Source: Saprospiraceae bacterium (GTDB taxonomy: Bacteria; Bacteroidota; Bacteroidia; Chitinophagales; Saprospiraceae). From it: a DNA stretch of 64,000 bases. The position numbers and the translations under genes were made by a program. The notes under the pieces are model-generated. The model was not told the origin of the DNA and made no database searches. It was given only the letters and a program-made list of their open reading frames with translations. The DNA lies in NCBI GenBank assembly GCA_016720635.1, contig JADKKF010000005.1:124001-188000 (forward strand), read 5' to 3'. Shown here in pieces: positions 1 through 9,004 of this stretch; the stretch's first letter is position 1; each line of letters starts with the position of its first letter.

Positions 1-1308
1 AAATATTACCTTTTTTATCTTTGTAGATTGCCCTACACACATCATTTTGCTTATTAACCAAGATTTTTATTTTATTGTTACTTTCATCTACTTCGAAGAT
101 ACCATGATCTGTTCCAACCAAGATTTTTTGGTTTTCTAATGGCAGAATGGAGAATACCATCCGAAGATTTATGCTCGGATCAATTGGATCGAAAAGGTAC
201 TTTTTTATAAAACTTTTCTCACGATGGTACACTTGCACACCTCTTTCGTGACCGACCCAAATACTATTATCCTTGTCCTTGAAAATTGAAAATATTATTT
301 TTCCAAAAAGGCCATTAATTTTTGAAACGTCAGAAATTGTATAACTCCCATTTTCTTGTGATTTTTTTAAGACGATCACCCCGTATCCATTGGTTCCTAT
401 CCACAAGTTATCATTGCTGTCTTCTGCTATCGTAGATATTGGATATTCAAACGTATAACTCATATTGTTTTTCTTGATGGGCAGTGGCTCTAACTCCATT
501 GAGTTTTCTTTAGTTTTTAGTATATAAATGTCACTTTTATAGAAAATCAATCTATTGCCATTTCTTAAGCGGCAAAAACCAGTTTTAATTTCACAATTAG
601 CATTAATTTTGGTAAAAGGTATGTCCACAATTGCTGTACTTTTGGCACTATGAATGTTAATTTTAAATAGGCCTTTTTTCTGAGAAATTATTACAATATG
701 GTTGGAATCCAAATCCATGATATCTGCAATGCAAATACCTTTGAGGAGAAGTTTTGAATTCGTCAAGTACGGATTGAGTAGAATTAGTCCATTGTCTGAA
801 GCCAACCAATACTGCCCTTGGTTATCTTGAAAGGCTTTGTTTACCGTTGAGATTCCAGCTTCATCAAAAGCTTCTGAGCGTTTTAAGCCTAGATTAAAAT
901 TGGAGATCTTGTGTGTTGTCTTATCAAATATTAAGAATCCACCTCCGTATGAAGATGAGCATATTCTATTTTGTCTATCCACAAATGCATGCAGGATATG
1001 GTTTTGATGGTTTGTATTTGATCCATAAATACCATTATTCCCATTAGAGAAGGTCCTGCCATCGAATCGATTCATGCCATCCTGAGTTCCTATCCAGATG
1101 AAACCATCTAGATCTTGTGTTATCGTACATCCAGTATTTTGCGAGAGTCCATTGGAAGTGTTGAAGTAATCGAATTGAATGTTTGGATATTGAGCATTAG
1201 CGGGAGTTGGGATGATAAATACGGAAATGAAAAAAAAATAAAAAAATTACTTCTGATTCTGTGGGCTATCAAATAACGATATATATATATTGTAAAATAT
1301 AAATACAC
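1..1308 (-). CDS. Two-component-regulator propeller sensor protein, partial, frameshifted near its start
   Basis: The minus strand stays open in one frame from about 1238 to the left edge, so the gene runs out of the window. Its translation has regulator-propeller blades, for example DGFIWIGTQDGMNRFDGRTF close to the N-terminus, followed by blades with NLWIGTNGYGVIVL and SIWVGHERGVQVY. Such propellers are the periplasmic sensing part of hybrid histidine kinases or of membrane-bound regulators; the signalling half is not visible. The frame has a stop just upstream and no ATG. An ATG at 1308 opens a neighbouring frame, and one extra base in the nine-A run at 1230-1238 would join the two into a hydrophobic leader ending near PTPANAQ. 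That start is inferred. Confidence 0.75.
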
Positions 1309-1552
1309 AATGGGTTTGATTTAGTGGTTTATTGATTAAAGATAATAAAATATTGTGATTTCAAGATACTTATTTTTATTTATTTTAATGTCTCAAGGTC
1401 CAATATCCCCATAAAATACCCAATTTATGTGATACTCCGAGTGAAAATAAGTAAAGACCTTTACACCATGAAATAGAATTCATCTAAAGAGATCAATTCA
1501 AAACATGACAGATAGAAACCAAGTAATTTCATTAACCAAAAATTTAATCAAA

Positions 1553-2329
1553 ATGAAAACCAAACTGTTATACCTAGTTTTAGTGATTTGTACCCCTATG
1601 GCAGCATTTTCACAAGAAATTTCATTACCTAATTATACATTTGAATCGGATGTTGCAGGTCACCTAAGGGGCAATAAAATAGCCCTTCTAGGCTTTACAA
1701 AATATACCAAATCCATGGGGACTTATGGTTTAGAATTTGGTGTAATATATGATTATCATTTTAAAAGGCTAGCGGCCAATAGAGTACATAATCAAACGGC
1801 CTTAGACAAATCCACGCTGAATTGGCAGATCAATTTGACCAAAACATTTTCCATCGGTCATAGTATATCTAAAGATCGACTTAAGAGATTTTATGCAGGT
1901 GCAAAAATAGGGTACACTTCGATCAATTATACGCACAATCAACTAGTTCCTTCCAACAGTGGTCAGAATGTAACTGCCTTTGAGATATTAAATAATAATG
2001 AAATGATGAATAACACATTCCAATCAAAAAATCATAGGGTTGATTTATTGCCGAGCATTGGTTGGAATACCATCAGCTCCATTGGGATTTCATATGACTT
2101 TTTCATTGCTGGTGGAATCAGTATGAATTTTGCCTCTACCGAACAGACCCATTATGAACTAATTAATGGAGCTACTACTCAGTCTTTGCGTTCCTCCCAA
2201 GGATTCGAGGCGAGAAATGAGAAGTGGTTGGGCTTTAATGCTAATGGCAAAATAGGATTTAACGCCGTTCCCGTGATTCAAATAGGAGCAAAGCTTGGCT
2301 GGACCCAATGGAAGAAAGTGAAGAAATAG
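1553..2329 (+). CDS. Secreted outer-membrane beta-barrel-like protein, unknown function
   Basis: Not recognised as a named family. The start at 1553 is preferred over the longer frame opening at 1505 because it gives a clean signal peptide, MKTKLLYLVLVICTPMAAFSQ, right at the N-terminus. The mature part (about 237 aa) has alternating polar and aromatic strands (GLEFGVIYDYHF, FYAGAKIGYTSINYT, IGISYDFFIAGGISMNF, IQIGAKLGWTQW), typical of small Bacteroidota barrels that report as PorT- or OmpW-like. It ends in basic residues instead of the usual terminal Phe. It stands alone, divergent from the propeller gene and convergent with the downstream protease. Confidence 0.6.
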   Translation: MKTKLLYLVLVICTPMAAFSQEISLPNYTFESDVAGHLRGNKIALLGFTKYTKSMGTYGLEFGVIYDYHFKRLAANRVHNQTALDKSTLNWQINLTKTFSIGHSISKDRLKRFYAGAKIGYTSINYTHNQLVPSNSGQNVTAFEILNNNEMMNNTFQSKNHRVDLLPSIGWNTISSIGISYDFFIAGGISMNFASTEQTHYELINGATTQSLRSSQGFEARNEKWLGFNANGKIGFNAVPVIQIGAKLGWTQWKKVKK

Positions 2330-2400
2330 GCATCGCACTACCATTAATCGATTGTATCATTCCATAAAATACTTGTTGGAATCTACTTGATTATTTTACA

Positions 2401-3075
2401 TTAAAATATCAAGGATTCTATTTTCTCGTAATAACCAAAATATAGAATGGTAAGAGCTGTCGCATTTACAAATCCATGTGTCAATATTGAGTACCAAAGG
2501 TTCTTGTTGAATGTTAAAAAGATTATTCCAAATATAAATCCTATCAACCCAGTACTGATGACTCCACTCCAACCTTGATATAAATGGCAAAGCCCAAATA
2601 ATAAAGATGTAAGGAACAGCGCTAGGCAATTACCCATTTTATCTGCCCTCAAAAACTTAGATATTCTTGTAATTAGAAATCCACGAAACAAAATTTCTTC
2701 CAAAAGTCCACCAATCACAAAGCCAATAACTATCCAAGTCAAATAATCTCCAAAACTTTCCATTTCAACTTCAGAGATGTCAATTTTTGAGTTGGTAATT
2801 TTTTCAATGATAGGGTTAACAAATATTTCGATCACTAATTCAATCAATATTCCTAAAATCGCCGTAACAAAAATCAATATGGGCAAATTATTTGGGCGTT
2901 TCAATCCGATTGATTTTCTTATTTCGAATCTGTTCTTGCTTCGTCTCAAATAAACAATAACCATTATAAAAGCAATTATTACGCCATATTGGGGAATTGT
3001 CAATATTAAGATGACGGACAAAATGGTAATCATCAGTTCCAATTTTTCGGTCGTCAAATTTTTTAAAAAGCCCAT
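2401..3075 (-). CDS. CPBP family intramembrane glutamic endopeptidase
   Basis: A 224-aa polytopic membrane protein with the CPBP (Abi/CAAX protease-like) signature: the Glu pair E126-E127 followed by R131 (GGLLEEILFRGF), a second motif around H164 (GLCHLYQGW), and H200 to N204 (LTHGFVNA). These correspond to the active-site residues of Rce1-type enzymes. Several hydrophobic segments span the chain (about 15-43, 65-88, 112-130, 150-165, 172-190, 195-214). In bacteria the family acts in bacteriocin immunity, protein secretion control or prenyl-protein-like processing; the substrate here cannot be told. It is monocistronic. Confidence 0.85.
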   Translation of the reverse strand: MGFLKNLTTEKLELMITILSVILILTIPQYGVIIAFIMVIVYLRRSKNRFEIRKSIGLKRPNNLPILIFVTAILGILIELVIEIFVNPIIEKITNSKIDISEVEMESFGDYLTWIVIGFVIGGLLEEILFRGFLITRISKFLRADKMGNCLALFLTSLLFGLCHLYQGWSGVISTGLIGFIFGIIFLTFNKNLWYSILTHGFVNATALTILYFGYYEKIESLIF

Positions 3076-3702
3076 ATCTTTGTTGTTTTTGATTGAATGT
3101 TTGGCTTATGACACAACTCATGCTACAAAATACGTATTAAAAGTAGTGATAAAATTGCAAAATCTTATAAAAATAGTATTTGTATATATATTATTCAGAC
3201 ATACAATAATATATGTAATAGCAATGTAATAATTGAACTTTGTTTGGGAGAGGGAAGTTTACACGAGGATTATTCTTATAGGCTATTCAAGGCGCAGCAG
3301 ATATAATAGTTTTCTCGCAATTGGAATCAATGTTGGAATGTTTTTTTATTAATCTTTCTATAAGATTGTATAATGGATTGGGTGGTTTTACTTTTCCTTG
3401 TTTCTTTACAATGCAGGTTCCAAAAATTTTGCAAGTTTTAGGTAAACAATAATTTGCAAACACATAAAAAATGTGGAAATTTTTTTCCTATGCCCAAACG
3501 CAACACCTGAATATAAGTCTTTAATTTTATGCATAAGTTTATCTGCAAATATGGCATTTGGAAAACGACGGAAGATGTTGCTTGAATAGATTTCTTGGTA
3601 GTATAAATTTTTCAAAATAGCGATTATCGATTTTCCAAGAGGTACTTTTTTAGGTACAGTTGTTTATGACCAGTAAGACTTATGACGGCGTTTTCTACAC
3701 CA
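3076..3702. other. Gene-poor stretch with weak coding remnants
   Basis: About 630 bp without a supportable gene. On the minus strand, 3284-3615 gives short open stretches in two frames (for example a run containing KPPNPLYNLIERLIKK before a stop near 3285) that look protein-like but match no family I recognise. They may be the remains of a decayed gene. The part next to the CPBP gene (3090-3240) is very AT-rich and probably holds its promoter. Confidence 0.25.
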
Positions 3703-4161
3703 CTAACTTCTGATTATAAATTCTTTTTTTAAAGATATTGTATCGGTATTTATTTCATGTGACCACATAGATGCTTTCAATATCCACGTTTCACCAGTTT
3801 GAATTTTTGATGTGTCTTTTAGAACAAAATTTTCTGAATAATTATAAAAATTTGGGACGTGTTGATGTGATTGTACCGAATACAAGGAAATATTTGCCAA
3901 GGATTTATTATAAATTTCAACCTTGATATTATGAACTATTTCTCCCGTTGTACTCGAGAATCTTACAGAGATCGGGAGGGTATCACCGAGTGAATAGGAA
4001 CTGTTTTCTGATGGTGAATGAATGGCTACGGTATATCCGTAGTTTATGGGCATTGTGGTATCCTTTGGTGATGGATCCCTTTTGCAACCAAATATTGAAA
4101 AAAGAATTAGAGCAAAGGGTATAAAATTAATTCTAAAAAATTGGGTTGGAAATAAATTCAT
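3703..4161 (-). CDS. Small lipoprotein, unknown function
   Basis: A 152-aa predicted lipoprotein: hydrophobic leader and lipobox ending in FSIFGC at residues 21-26, then a single beta-rich domain (TVAIHSPSENSSYSLGDTLPISVRF) resembling the Ig-like folds of Bacteroidota surface lipoproteins. Its start overlaps the true 3' end of the peroxidase gene by 29 bp once the peroxidase frame is restored, so it is almost certainly the last gene of the barrel-mbnP-peroxidase operon and translationally coupled to it. The family is not one I can name. A role in the same metal-related process is inferred from position only. Confidence 0.65.
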   Translation of the reverse strand: MNLFPTQFFRINFIPFALILFSIFGCKRDPSPKDTTMPINYGYTVAIHSPSENSSYSLGDTLPISVRFSSTTGEIVHNIKVEIYNKSLANISLYSVQSHQHVPNFYNYSENFVLKDTSKIQTGETWILKASMWSHEINTDTISLKKEFIIRS

Positions 4162-5154
4162 AATCTGTCAGGGTTTTTAAATAAATTTTTATTGCTTCTA
4201 TTTCCTCATCGGTCAAAGGAATACCCAATTGCCCAGAATTCGATAAATTAGTGGCCAATGTGCTCGAAAGTTTCACTCAGATCTATAATGTTCCAAAACT
4301 TCATCAAGGGTCTTGAATCGGCCATCGTGCATATATGGAGCCGTCAGCATAATATTTCTCAAACTAGGTACTTTGAATTTGCCCAAATCGCTTGCTAGCG
4401 CTGAAATCAGCTCTCTTCCTACGTCCATAAAAACGAGATCCAAACCATTATTCATATATTCATAGTTCGTAAACAAAGCTCCACTGTGACATGCAGCACA
4501 TTTTTGGTCAAAAACGGCTTTGCCAGTCAATTCGCTGGCTGAAAATACATCTTCGCCTTTCTGTACTCGGTCGTATTTTGATTTATCAGATACCAATAAT
4601 AACATGTACTGGGAAATGGCTCGCAACATATAAGGAGAGGTAATGGTGTCTATTCCTGGAAATGCAGCTTTGAACAATGGGGCATATTCAGGTATTTTAT
4701 TCAACTTGTAAACAACGTGATGTAATTCTTCACCCATTTCTTTTTGATTCTCTATAGCGAATACGGGAACAAAGTCTAAGTGTGATACTCCACCATCCCA
4801 AAGGAATTCACTTTGGAATGCCATATTGGCAATCATTGGGGCATTACGAGTCCCAATTTGGTTAAAAATGCCCACGCTTGGATTGTGCTGTGGGTCAGTA
4901 AATGCTACTCCTTTTACATGGCAGTTAGAACATGCCACGCTATTGTCAAGGGACAATCGAGGATCGTTAAAAAGTTTTTTACCCAGTTCAAATCCTTCTT
5001 TTGTAATGGGATTATTTTCTAACGGATAGGTGATCTCTGGAAAATAATCTGGGCGGATAAGACTATAGGGAGAAGTCTTTGTGACGACATCATCTTTGCC
5101 ACACGAAAATATTATAAAAGTTGCTCCGATTAATAATGCAATCTTTCTTTTCAT
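4133..5154 (-). CDS. MbnH-like dihaem cytochrome c peroxidase (MauG family), one frameshift
   Basis: A lipoprotein leader (MKRKIALLIGATFIIFSC) is followed by two haem c sites: C75-C78-H79 (CSNCH) and C219-C222-H223 (CAACH). The layout is that of the bacterial cytochrome c peroxidase/MauG family. Directly upstream is an MbnP-family gene; MbnH enzymes are the MauG-like partners that convert a Trp of MbnP to kynurenine, so MbnH is the best guess over a peroxide-detoxifying peroxidase. The frame breaks near 4278 after HYRSE; one extra G restores a normal family ending (VKLSSTLATNL, then DEEIEAIKIYLKTLT, stop at 4133-4135). Start at 5154 is chosen for its signal peptide over the in-frame 5178, which lies in a terminator-like hairpin. 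Confidence 0.8.
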
Positions 5155-5160
5155 ATCGAT

Positions 5161-5194
5161 AAAAAACAAGAGGGACACGTGAATATCCCTCTTG
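5161..5194 (-). terminator. Intrinsic terminator between mbnP and the peroxidase gene
   Basis: On the minus strand a perfect 9-bp stem (CAAGAGGGA pairing with TCCCTCTTG, ten-base loop) is followed at once by six T. It lies between the MbnP stop and the peroxidase start, so it should lower transcription of the peroxidase relative to MbnP instead of ending the operon completely. Confidence 0.8.
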
Positions 5195-5208
5195 CCTTGA
5201 TTTATTGG

Positions 5209-6084
5209 TTATTGGTGAATATGATCAAACGCAAATGCACCTGGAATATTCTCAGCAGCCGGTTTGCCATCTACTGGTTTGTGGACGTTATTGTTGCCAG
5301 TAAAATCTATCAAGTTTTTGCTTGAAAACAACTTTATTACGTCAAAGACCATGTGAACTGCAGGTTGAAGTCCCTTTTCCACTTTGGCTTTGGTGTCAAA
5401 AGTAAAGGACATAGTTTTGTTATTATAAACAAATGCCGTTCCATCAATTGTTTTCCATCCTCCGATGTGATAGGCTATACCTTTTGTAACTCCCTCAAGA
5501 GTTTCAGTTCCTGTTGTCCCTCCAGCTGATACATTGGATTGACCTTCAAATTTTAAAGCAATATAACCTGAATTCCAATTCCAAAACATTTTGCAAGTAG
5601 CTGGATCAAGGTTGCCACCCGCAGCACCCTCGGTAACACCATTTTCTTCAACCCCAACCGTGAAAGTAATTTTGTTATACTCTCCAGCTGGAACATTGTC
5701 CAAAATAACTGACCCAGAGGAAGGTTGGGCTTCATCTACCAAATAAATACCTTCTGTACCAGAAGAACTCACGTGCACATGGTCAGTAAAAACTTCACCA
5801 TTTGGTCCTTCCAATTTGATATTCGTTATGTAATATCTCAAAAGGTTGATGTTGAATGTTTGACTCATGCCATTGGTGTAACCATAATCAGTACTACCAG
5901 GTGATACTAAGGTCAACTGTCTTTCAATTCCATTGACTACAGCTATATTGTCAAATTCTATTTCTATGTTTCCTGGATCTTTTTTGTCGCTATCTTTTTT
6001 ACACGAAACCATGAATATGGCTAATGTAAGGAAAATGACAGAATAAAAGGATTTATTATGTTTGAAAAAATTTAATTGTTTCAT
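5209..6084 (-). CDS. MbnP-family copper-associated lipoprotein
   Basis: A 291-aa protein with a lipoprotein leader (lipobox FMVSC, Cys about residue 28) and the fold signatures of the MbnP family: YYITNIKL near residue 85, LVDEAQPSSGSV near 115, KMFWNWNSGYIALKFEG near 165-180, and a His-rich end (FAFDHIHQ). MbnP proteins are periplasmic or surface copper-binding partners of MbnH-type dihaem enzymes, which modify a conserved Trp; the FWNWNSGY segment is where such Trp residues cluster, although I cannot assign the exact one. It follows the CDACGC barrel gene closely and precedes the dihaem peroxidase, with a terminator-like hairpin in between. Confidence 0.8.
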   Translation of the reverse strand: MKQLNFFKHNKSFYSVIFLTLAIFMVSCKKDSDKKDPGNIEIEFDNIAVVNGIERQLTLVSPGSTDYGYTNGMSQTFNINLLRYYITNIKLEGPNGEVFTDHVHVSSSGTEGIYLVDEAQPSSGSVILDNVPAGEYNKITFTVGVEENGVTEGAAGGNLDPATCKMFWNWNSGYIALKFEGQSNVSAGGTTGTETLEGVTKGIAYHIGGWKTIDGTAFVYNNKTMSFTFDTKAKVEKGLQPAVHMVFDVIKLFSSKNLIDFTGNNNVHKPVDGKPAAENIPGAFAFDHIHQ

Positions 6085-7014
6085 TTTTAAAAAATAATTT
6101 AATGTTAAAAAAAAGATATGAAAGATGGACGGCTAATTTCCTTCCTGCATCAATCACCCCACTGGAATAGTGTTGGTCGATGGGCAATGAATAGGAAACT
6201 CCTGCCAACCATTTTTCAGTTTTGAAATTAATGGCGGATGAAAAGAATAAACCTTCTCCGCCTGTTTCGGGAACTTTATTCCCATTTTTGTAAACATTGG
6301 AGGATATGCGCTCATACAATAAACCAAGGTTGGGAATTATTCCAAATTTTCCTATTGGGAACTCCCGAAACGTTGTTAATTGGCTAATAAATTGATTTCC
6401 GAAATGATACCCTTCTTTAGTATGGCTGTTTAATTGATGATTAGTGTTAATTAAAAGACCATATTTATTGTGGCTGAAAACTGCATTCATTTGGAGTAGA
6501 TAGCCCAGCGAACCATTTCCGATGTTAAAATTTACGGGTAGGTTCTCCTCGGACACAATGTCGGTTGCGTATTTTCCAGTTGGAAAACTTACTCCGCCCC
6601 CTGCTTCCAAATAGAAAGCTGTTTTCATATTCTTCGACTTGGTATTCAATACGGTGTAGTTAGCAACCAGCCTTGTATCTGAAAATCCGCTCATCGAAGA
6701 TTTCATGACGTTATCATTGCGTATGTTGACCCCATAAGGGAGTTCTCCAATCAGTTTAAGCTTAGGTAGTTTTTGAACGAAAATCTAAAAGAAAAACTGA
6801 TCCGAGCGAAAACATCAGAGAAATTATGATGTCCATATTCTGGATTTGAATTGAAATGAGTATCAAAATAACTGAGGCGCACAAAGTTACTTCTATAATC
6901 CGTCATCAGACCAATACCAAAGCTGCCTGCAGAGCAACCACATGCATCACATGCACGGACATCAGGAATACAGGCAATGGCAAAACAGAACAGGACAAAA
7001 ATTCTTTTTATCAT
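6056..7014 (-). CDS. Outer-membrane barrel protein with N-terminal CDACGC motif, frameshifted
   Basis: The first part (7014 to about 6751) has a signal peptide and then CDACGCSAGSFGIGLMTDYRSN, a Cys-rich start seen on barrel proteins found beside MbnP/MbnH genes. The frame is lost between about 6785 and 6751 and continues in another frame (PKLKLIGELPYG, then FYLEAGGGVSFPTGKY and LAVHLSYLFF), so both parts form one barrel of roughly 310 aa. The last codons run into the start of mbnP; one extra T in the T run near 6115 would end the protein at SYLFF, a usual barrel C-terminus. The three Cys could bind copper, which is inference from the neighbourhood. Confidence 0.65.
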
Positions 7015-7185
7015 GTTTTTATATTTGTTTCTTAAAAAATTATAATAATCAATTAAGTATTATGAAACTTGTTAAGCCACCATTCAGGATTGTATAATTG
7101 ATATTAAAGTCAAATTATAAACGAAAAGGGTCTTTCATGGTTTCAGAAAAACTCAAAAATAATATTATAAAACAGCGGGGTCTCT

Positions 7186-7566
7186 TTAAGGAAAAAAGGA
7201 AGGTGGTCGGAAGATATCATTAAGATAATCAAAAAGATAAAACGCAGAAATGGAGGTAATAAAATCCTTTTTAAAATTTGGTAGGGGAAGAGAAGGTATT
7301 TTAATTTCTGTATTTGGTAACACATAAACGAACCGATCTTCTTGTAGGGGAAAGTTTTTTTTGTCTTCTCCTTTCTTATGATTTTCAGCCAATGATTTAT
7401 TCAGAACGCATTTACCGTGGCATTTCATTTTCGGCTTGGACCTATTCTTACAAAGATTTTGGGAAATAAAATCTTGATGGAGATAAAAAGCCATATAAGT
7501 GATCACATCTCTCAAACTGGTCAAGAAAATCAAGATAGATAATCCAATTGCGGTAGCTTTATTCAC
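7186..7566 (-). CDS. Small exported CHGKC-motif protein, copper-locus associated
   Basis: A protein of about 126 aa starting at GTG 7566 (NKATAIGLSILIFLTSL leader-like segment). The centre holds NRSKPKMKCHGKCVLNKSL, a short metal-binding-type motif (CHGKC) typical of small uncharacterised Bacteroidota proteins coded beside copper genes. An FLFDYL-like hydrophobic stretch follows near the C-terminus. The GTG is chosen because a promoter box (TACTTTTG) ends four bases upstream, which would make the message leaderless; the in-frame ATG at 7581 lies before that box. Metal binding is inferred from the motif and from the genes downstream. Confidence 0.6.
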   Translation of the reverse strand: MNKATAIGLSILIFLTSLRDVITYMAFYLHQDFISQNLCKNRSKPKMKCHGKCVLNKSLAENHKKGEDKKNFPLQEDRFVYVLPNTEIKIPSLPLPNFKKDFITSISAFYLFDYLNDIFRPPSFFP

Positions 7567-7570
7567 ACTG

Positions 7571-7578
7571 CAAAAGTA
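7571..7578 (-). promoter_or_regulatory. Bacteroidota -7 box of the CHGKC gene
   Basis: TACTTTTG on the minus strand fits the TAnnTTTG consensus. It ends four bases before the GTG start, implying leaderless initiation. Confidence 0.55.
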
Positions 7579-7599
7579 CAATTTTTTTCTCTCTTGAAT

Positions 7600-7812
7600 T
7601 CAATAAATATAGGCAGAATTTTTCCCATTAAATAAATGAGATGGGTCAAGAGCAAAAATATAATTTGCACTCCAAAATTTTTTCTATCCAGCAGGATTTT
7701 CATTTTCGATTCTTTCAAAATCGAAATTAAATTTCGAATCTGTTCCTTTTGTTTGGCAATAGGCTGCAATGAGTGGGCATAAAATTAAAATTGTCGTGAT
7801 CAGTTTTTTCAT
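7600..7812 (-). pseudogene. N-terminal fragment of a secreted protein, broken frame
   Basis: ATG at 7812 opens MKKLITTILILCPLIAAYCQ, a clear signal peptide, followed by KFNFDFERIENENPAG and then a stop; the neighbouring frame continues with NYIFALDPSHLFNGKNSAYI. Such an N-terminal pattern (folded segment beginning with a Phe-rich strand, then a Ser/Tyr strand after NGK) precedes S41-peptidase or esterase domains in Bacteroidota. Nothing of a catalytic domain follows: the next gene's promoter begins at once. I take it as a truncated remnant. Confidence 0.4.
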
Positions 7813-7951
7813 GGTTCGGCAGTATTTTAAAATGGCTACCAAAGTCCCCAAAGGATTTAATCATCTAAAACTTTATCTTAATCAAGCCAAATTTAATGAA
7901 AATATTCTATTTAGAACGGCTTCCTTTTAAGTAATCCGATAATTGTTGAAG

Positions 7952-8884
7952 TTAATTCTGTTTGAGCAACCATTTTATTAACTCTTCATCATCGACAATG
8001 CTCCACGAATGAGGATGTCTGCTGTTGTCTGGTTTTCTAAATCCTCTATTATGCGTCGTAATCAATTTGGCATTACTGTTGCCAAGTCTATTTAGTTCGT
8101 TGATCAAGCGAGACACTCAGTTGAGTTCATACTTGTAAAGTCTGATCTGCGCTCTTCCATCCACCATCTTATATCAGGTTCTGTATATATTCTCAAAGGA
8201 AGATTTCCAGTTTTTAATTGCAGTCTGGGAGGTATCTGAAAATGAATAAGGCGAAAAACTATAATATTCGGACAATTTTGCTTCGGGATTTCCCCCAGTT
8301 TCTTTTTCCAATCTTTCAATGATGTAAAAATTTTCTGGATTGGGCTCCAAGCCCTTTGAAAGTCTTATATCTCGTTTTGCAGAGTAATACAATCGTTCGA
8401 AATCAAGCGGAGGATCTACTGCAAAAATAGCAGATGGCTTTATTACTGAGTTTTCTGCATATTTAATGGCACAACTTCCACCTATCGAATACCCTCCAAC
8501 ATAAAATCTTAGACCTGAAAGATTGTGTTTTGACTTTATATCTTTTAGTATAATGCCAAAACTCAGCTGGCTTAAACTGTCAACACCAAAAGATAATACC
8601 CCGTCTTGAAACGTTGGAATAACCGTGAGAATACCTTTTAATGCCAATTTTTTAGGTAGAGTGGATTGTTGTAAAACTCTTTCTGCTGTTTCTCCTAAGC
8701 CTGGTAGCAAAAATATATATCCCTTCCAAGGAAGTTTAGGTGTATAAATCAGTGTGTAACAGTTTTTGGTTGAGTCCAAATGGTCCAGGTAAACCTTTTC
8801 TATTTTAAGATTGGGAGGTTTTTGACCACCACAACTGATCGAAAAAAGTGTAATCGATATAAATAAAATAAAATATCTTCTCAT
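7952..8884 (-). CDS. Esterase-like alpha/beta-hydrolase lipoprotein, two frameshifts
   Basis: Starts at 8884 (MRRYFILFISITLFSISC, lipobox) and holds a nucleophile elbow GYSIGGS (about residue 140, GxSxG) and oxyanion-side motif LLPGLGET. The frame shifts near 8190 (to LRIYTEPDIRWWMEERRSD) and again near 8110 (to LINELNRLGNSNAKLI), after which HPHSWSIVDDEELIKWLL supplies the expected catalytic His region before the stop at 7952. Restored, it is about 310 aa, a normal size for a secreted serine hydrolase. The Ser (GYSIGG), Asp (EPDIRWW) and His (RHPHSW) regions of a triad are all present, so both breaks may be sequence errors. Substrate unknown. Confidence 0.65.
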
Positions 8885-9004
8885 TGCTATTTTATCTAAA
8901 TTGAACAAAATTTATTGCATTAAGATAAAATTTTCCCTCATCGTGAAGGCTTTATCTAAGTGTGTTCCCAGGTTCTATATTTAATAGCTCCAAGTGGCCA
9001 CTAA

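Noticed and set aside
3406..3615. 69-aa minus-strand open frame
   Set aside because: No start context, leader or recognisable domain; kept only as a possible remnant in the intergenic entry.
4273..5178. Peroxidase as a complete 301-aa protein starting at 5178
   Set aside because: The C-terminal family region continues in the next frame to 4133, and the start at 5178 lies within a terminator hairpin ahead of the lipoprotein leader at 5154.
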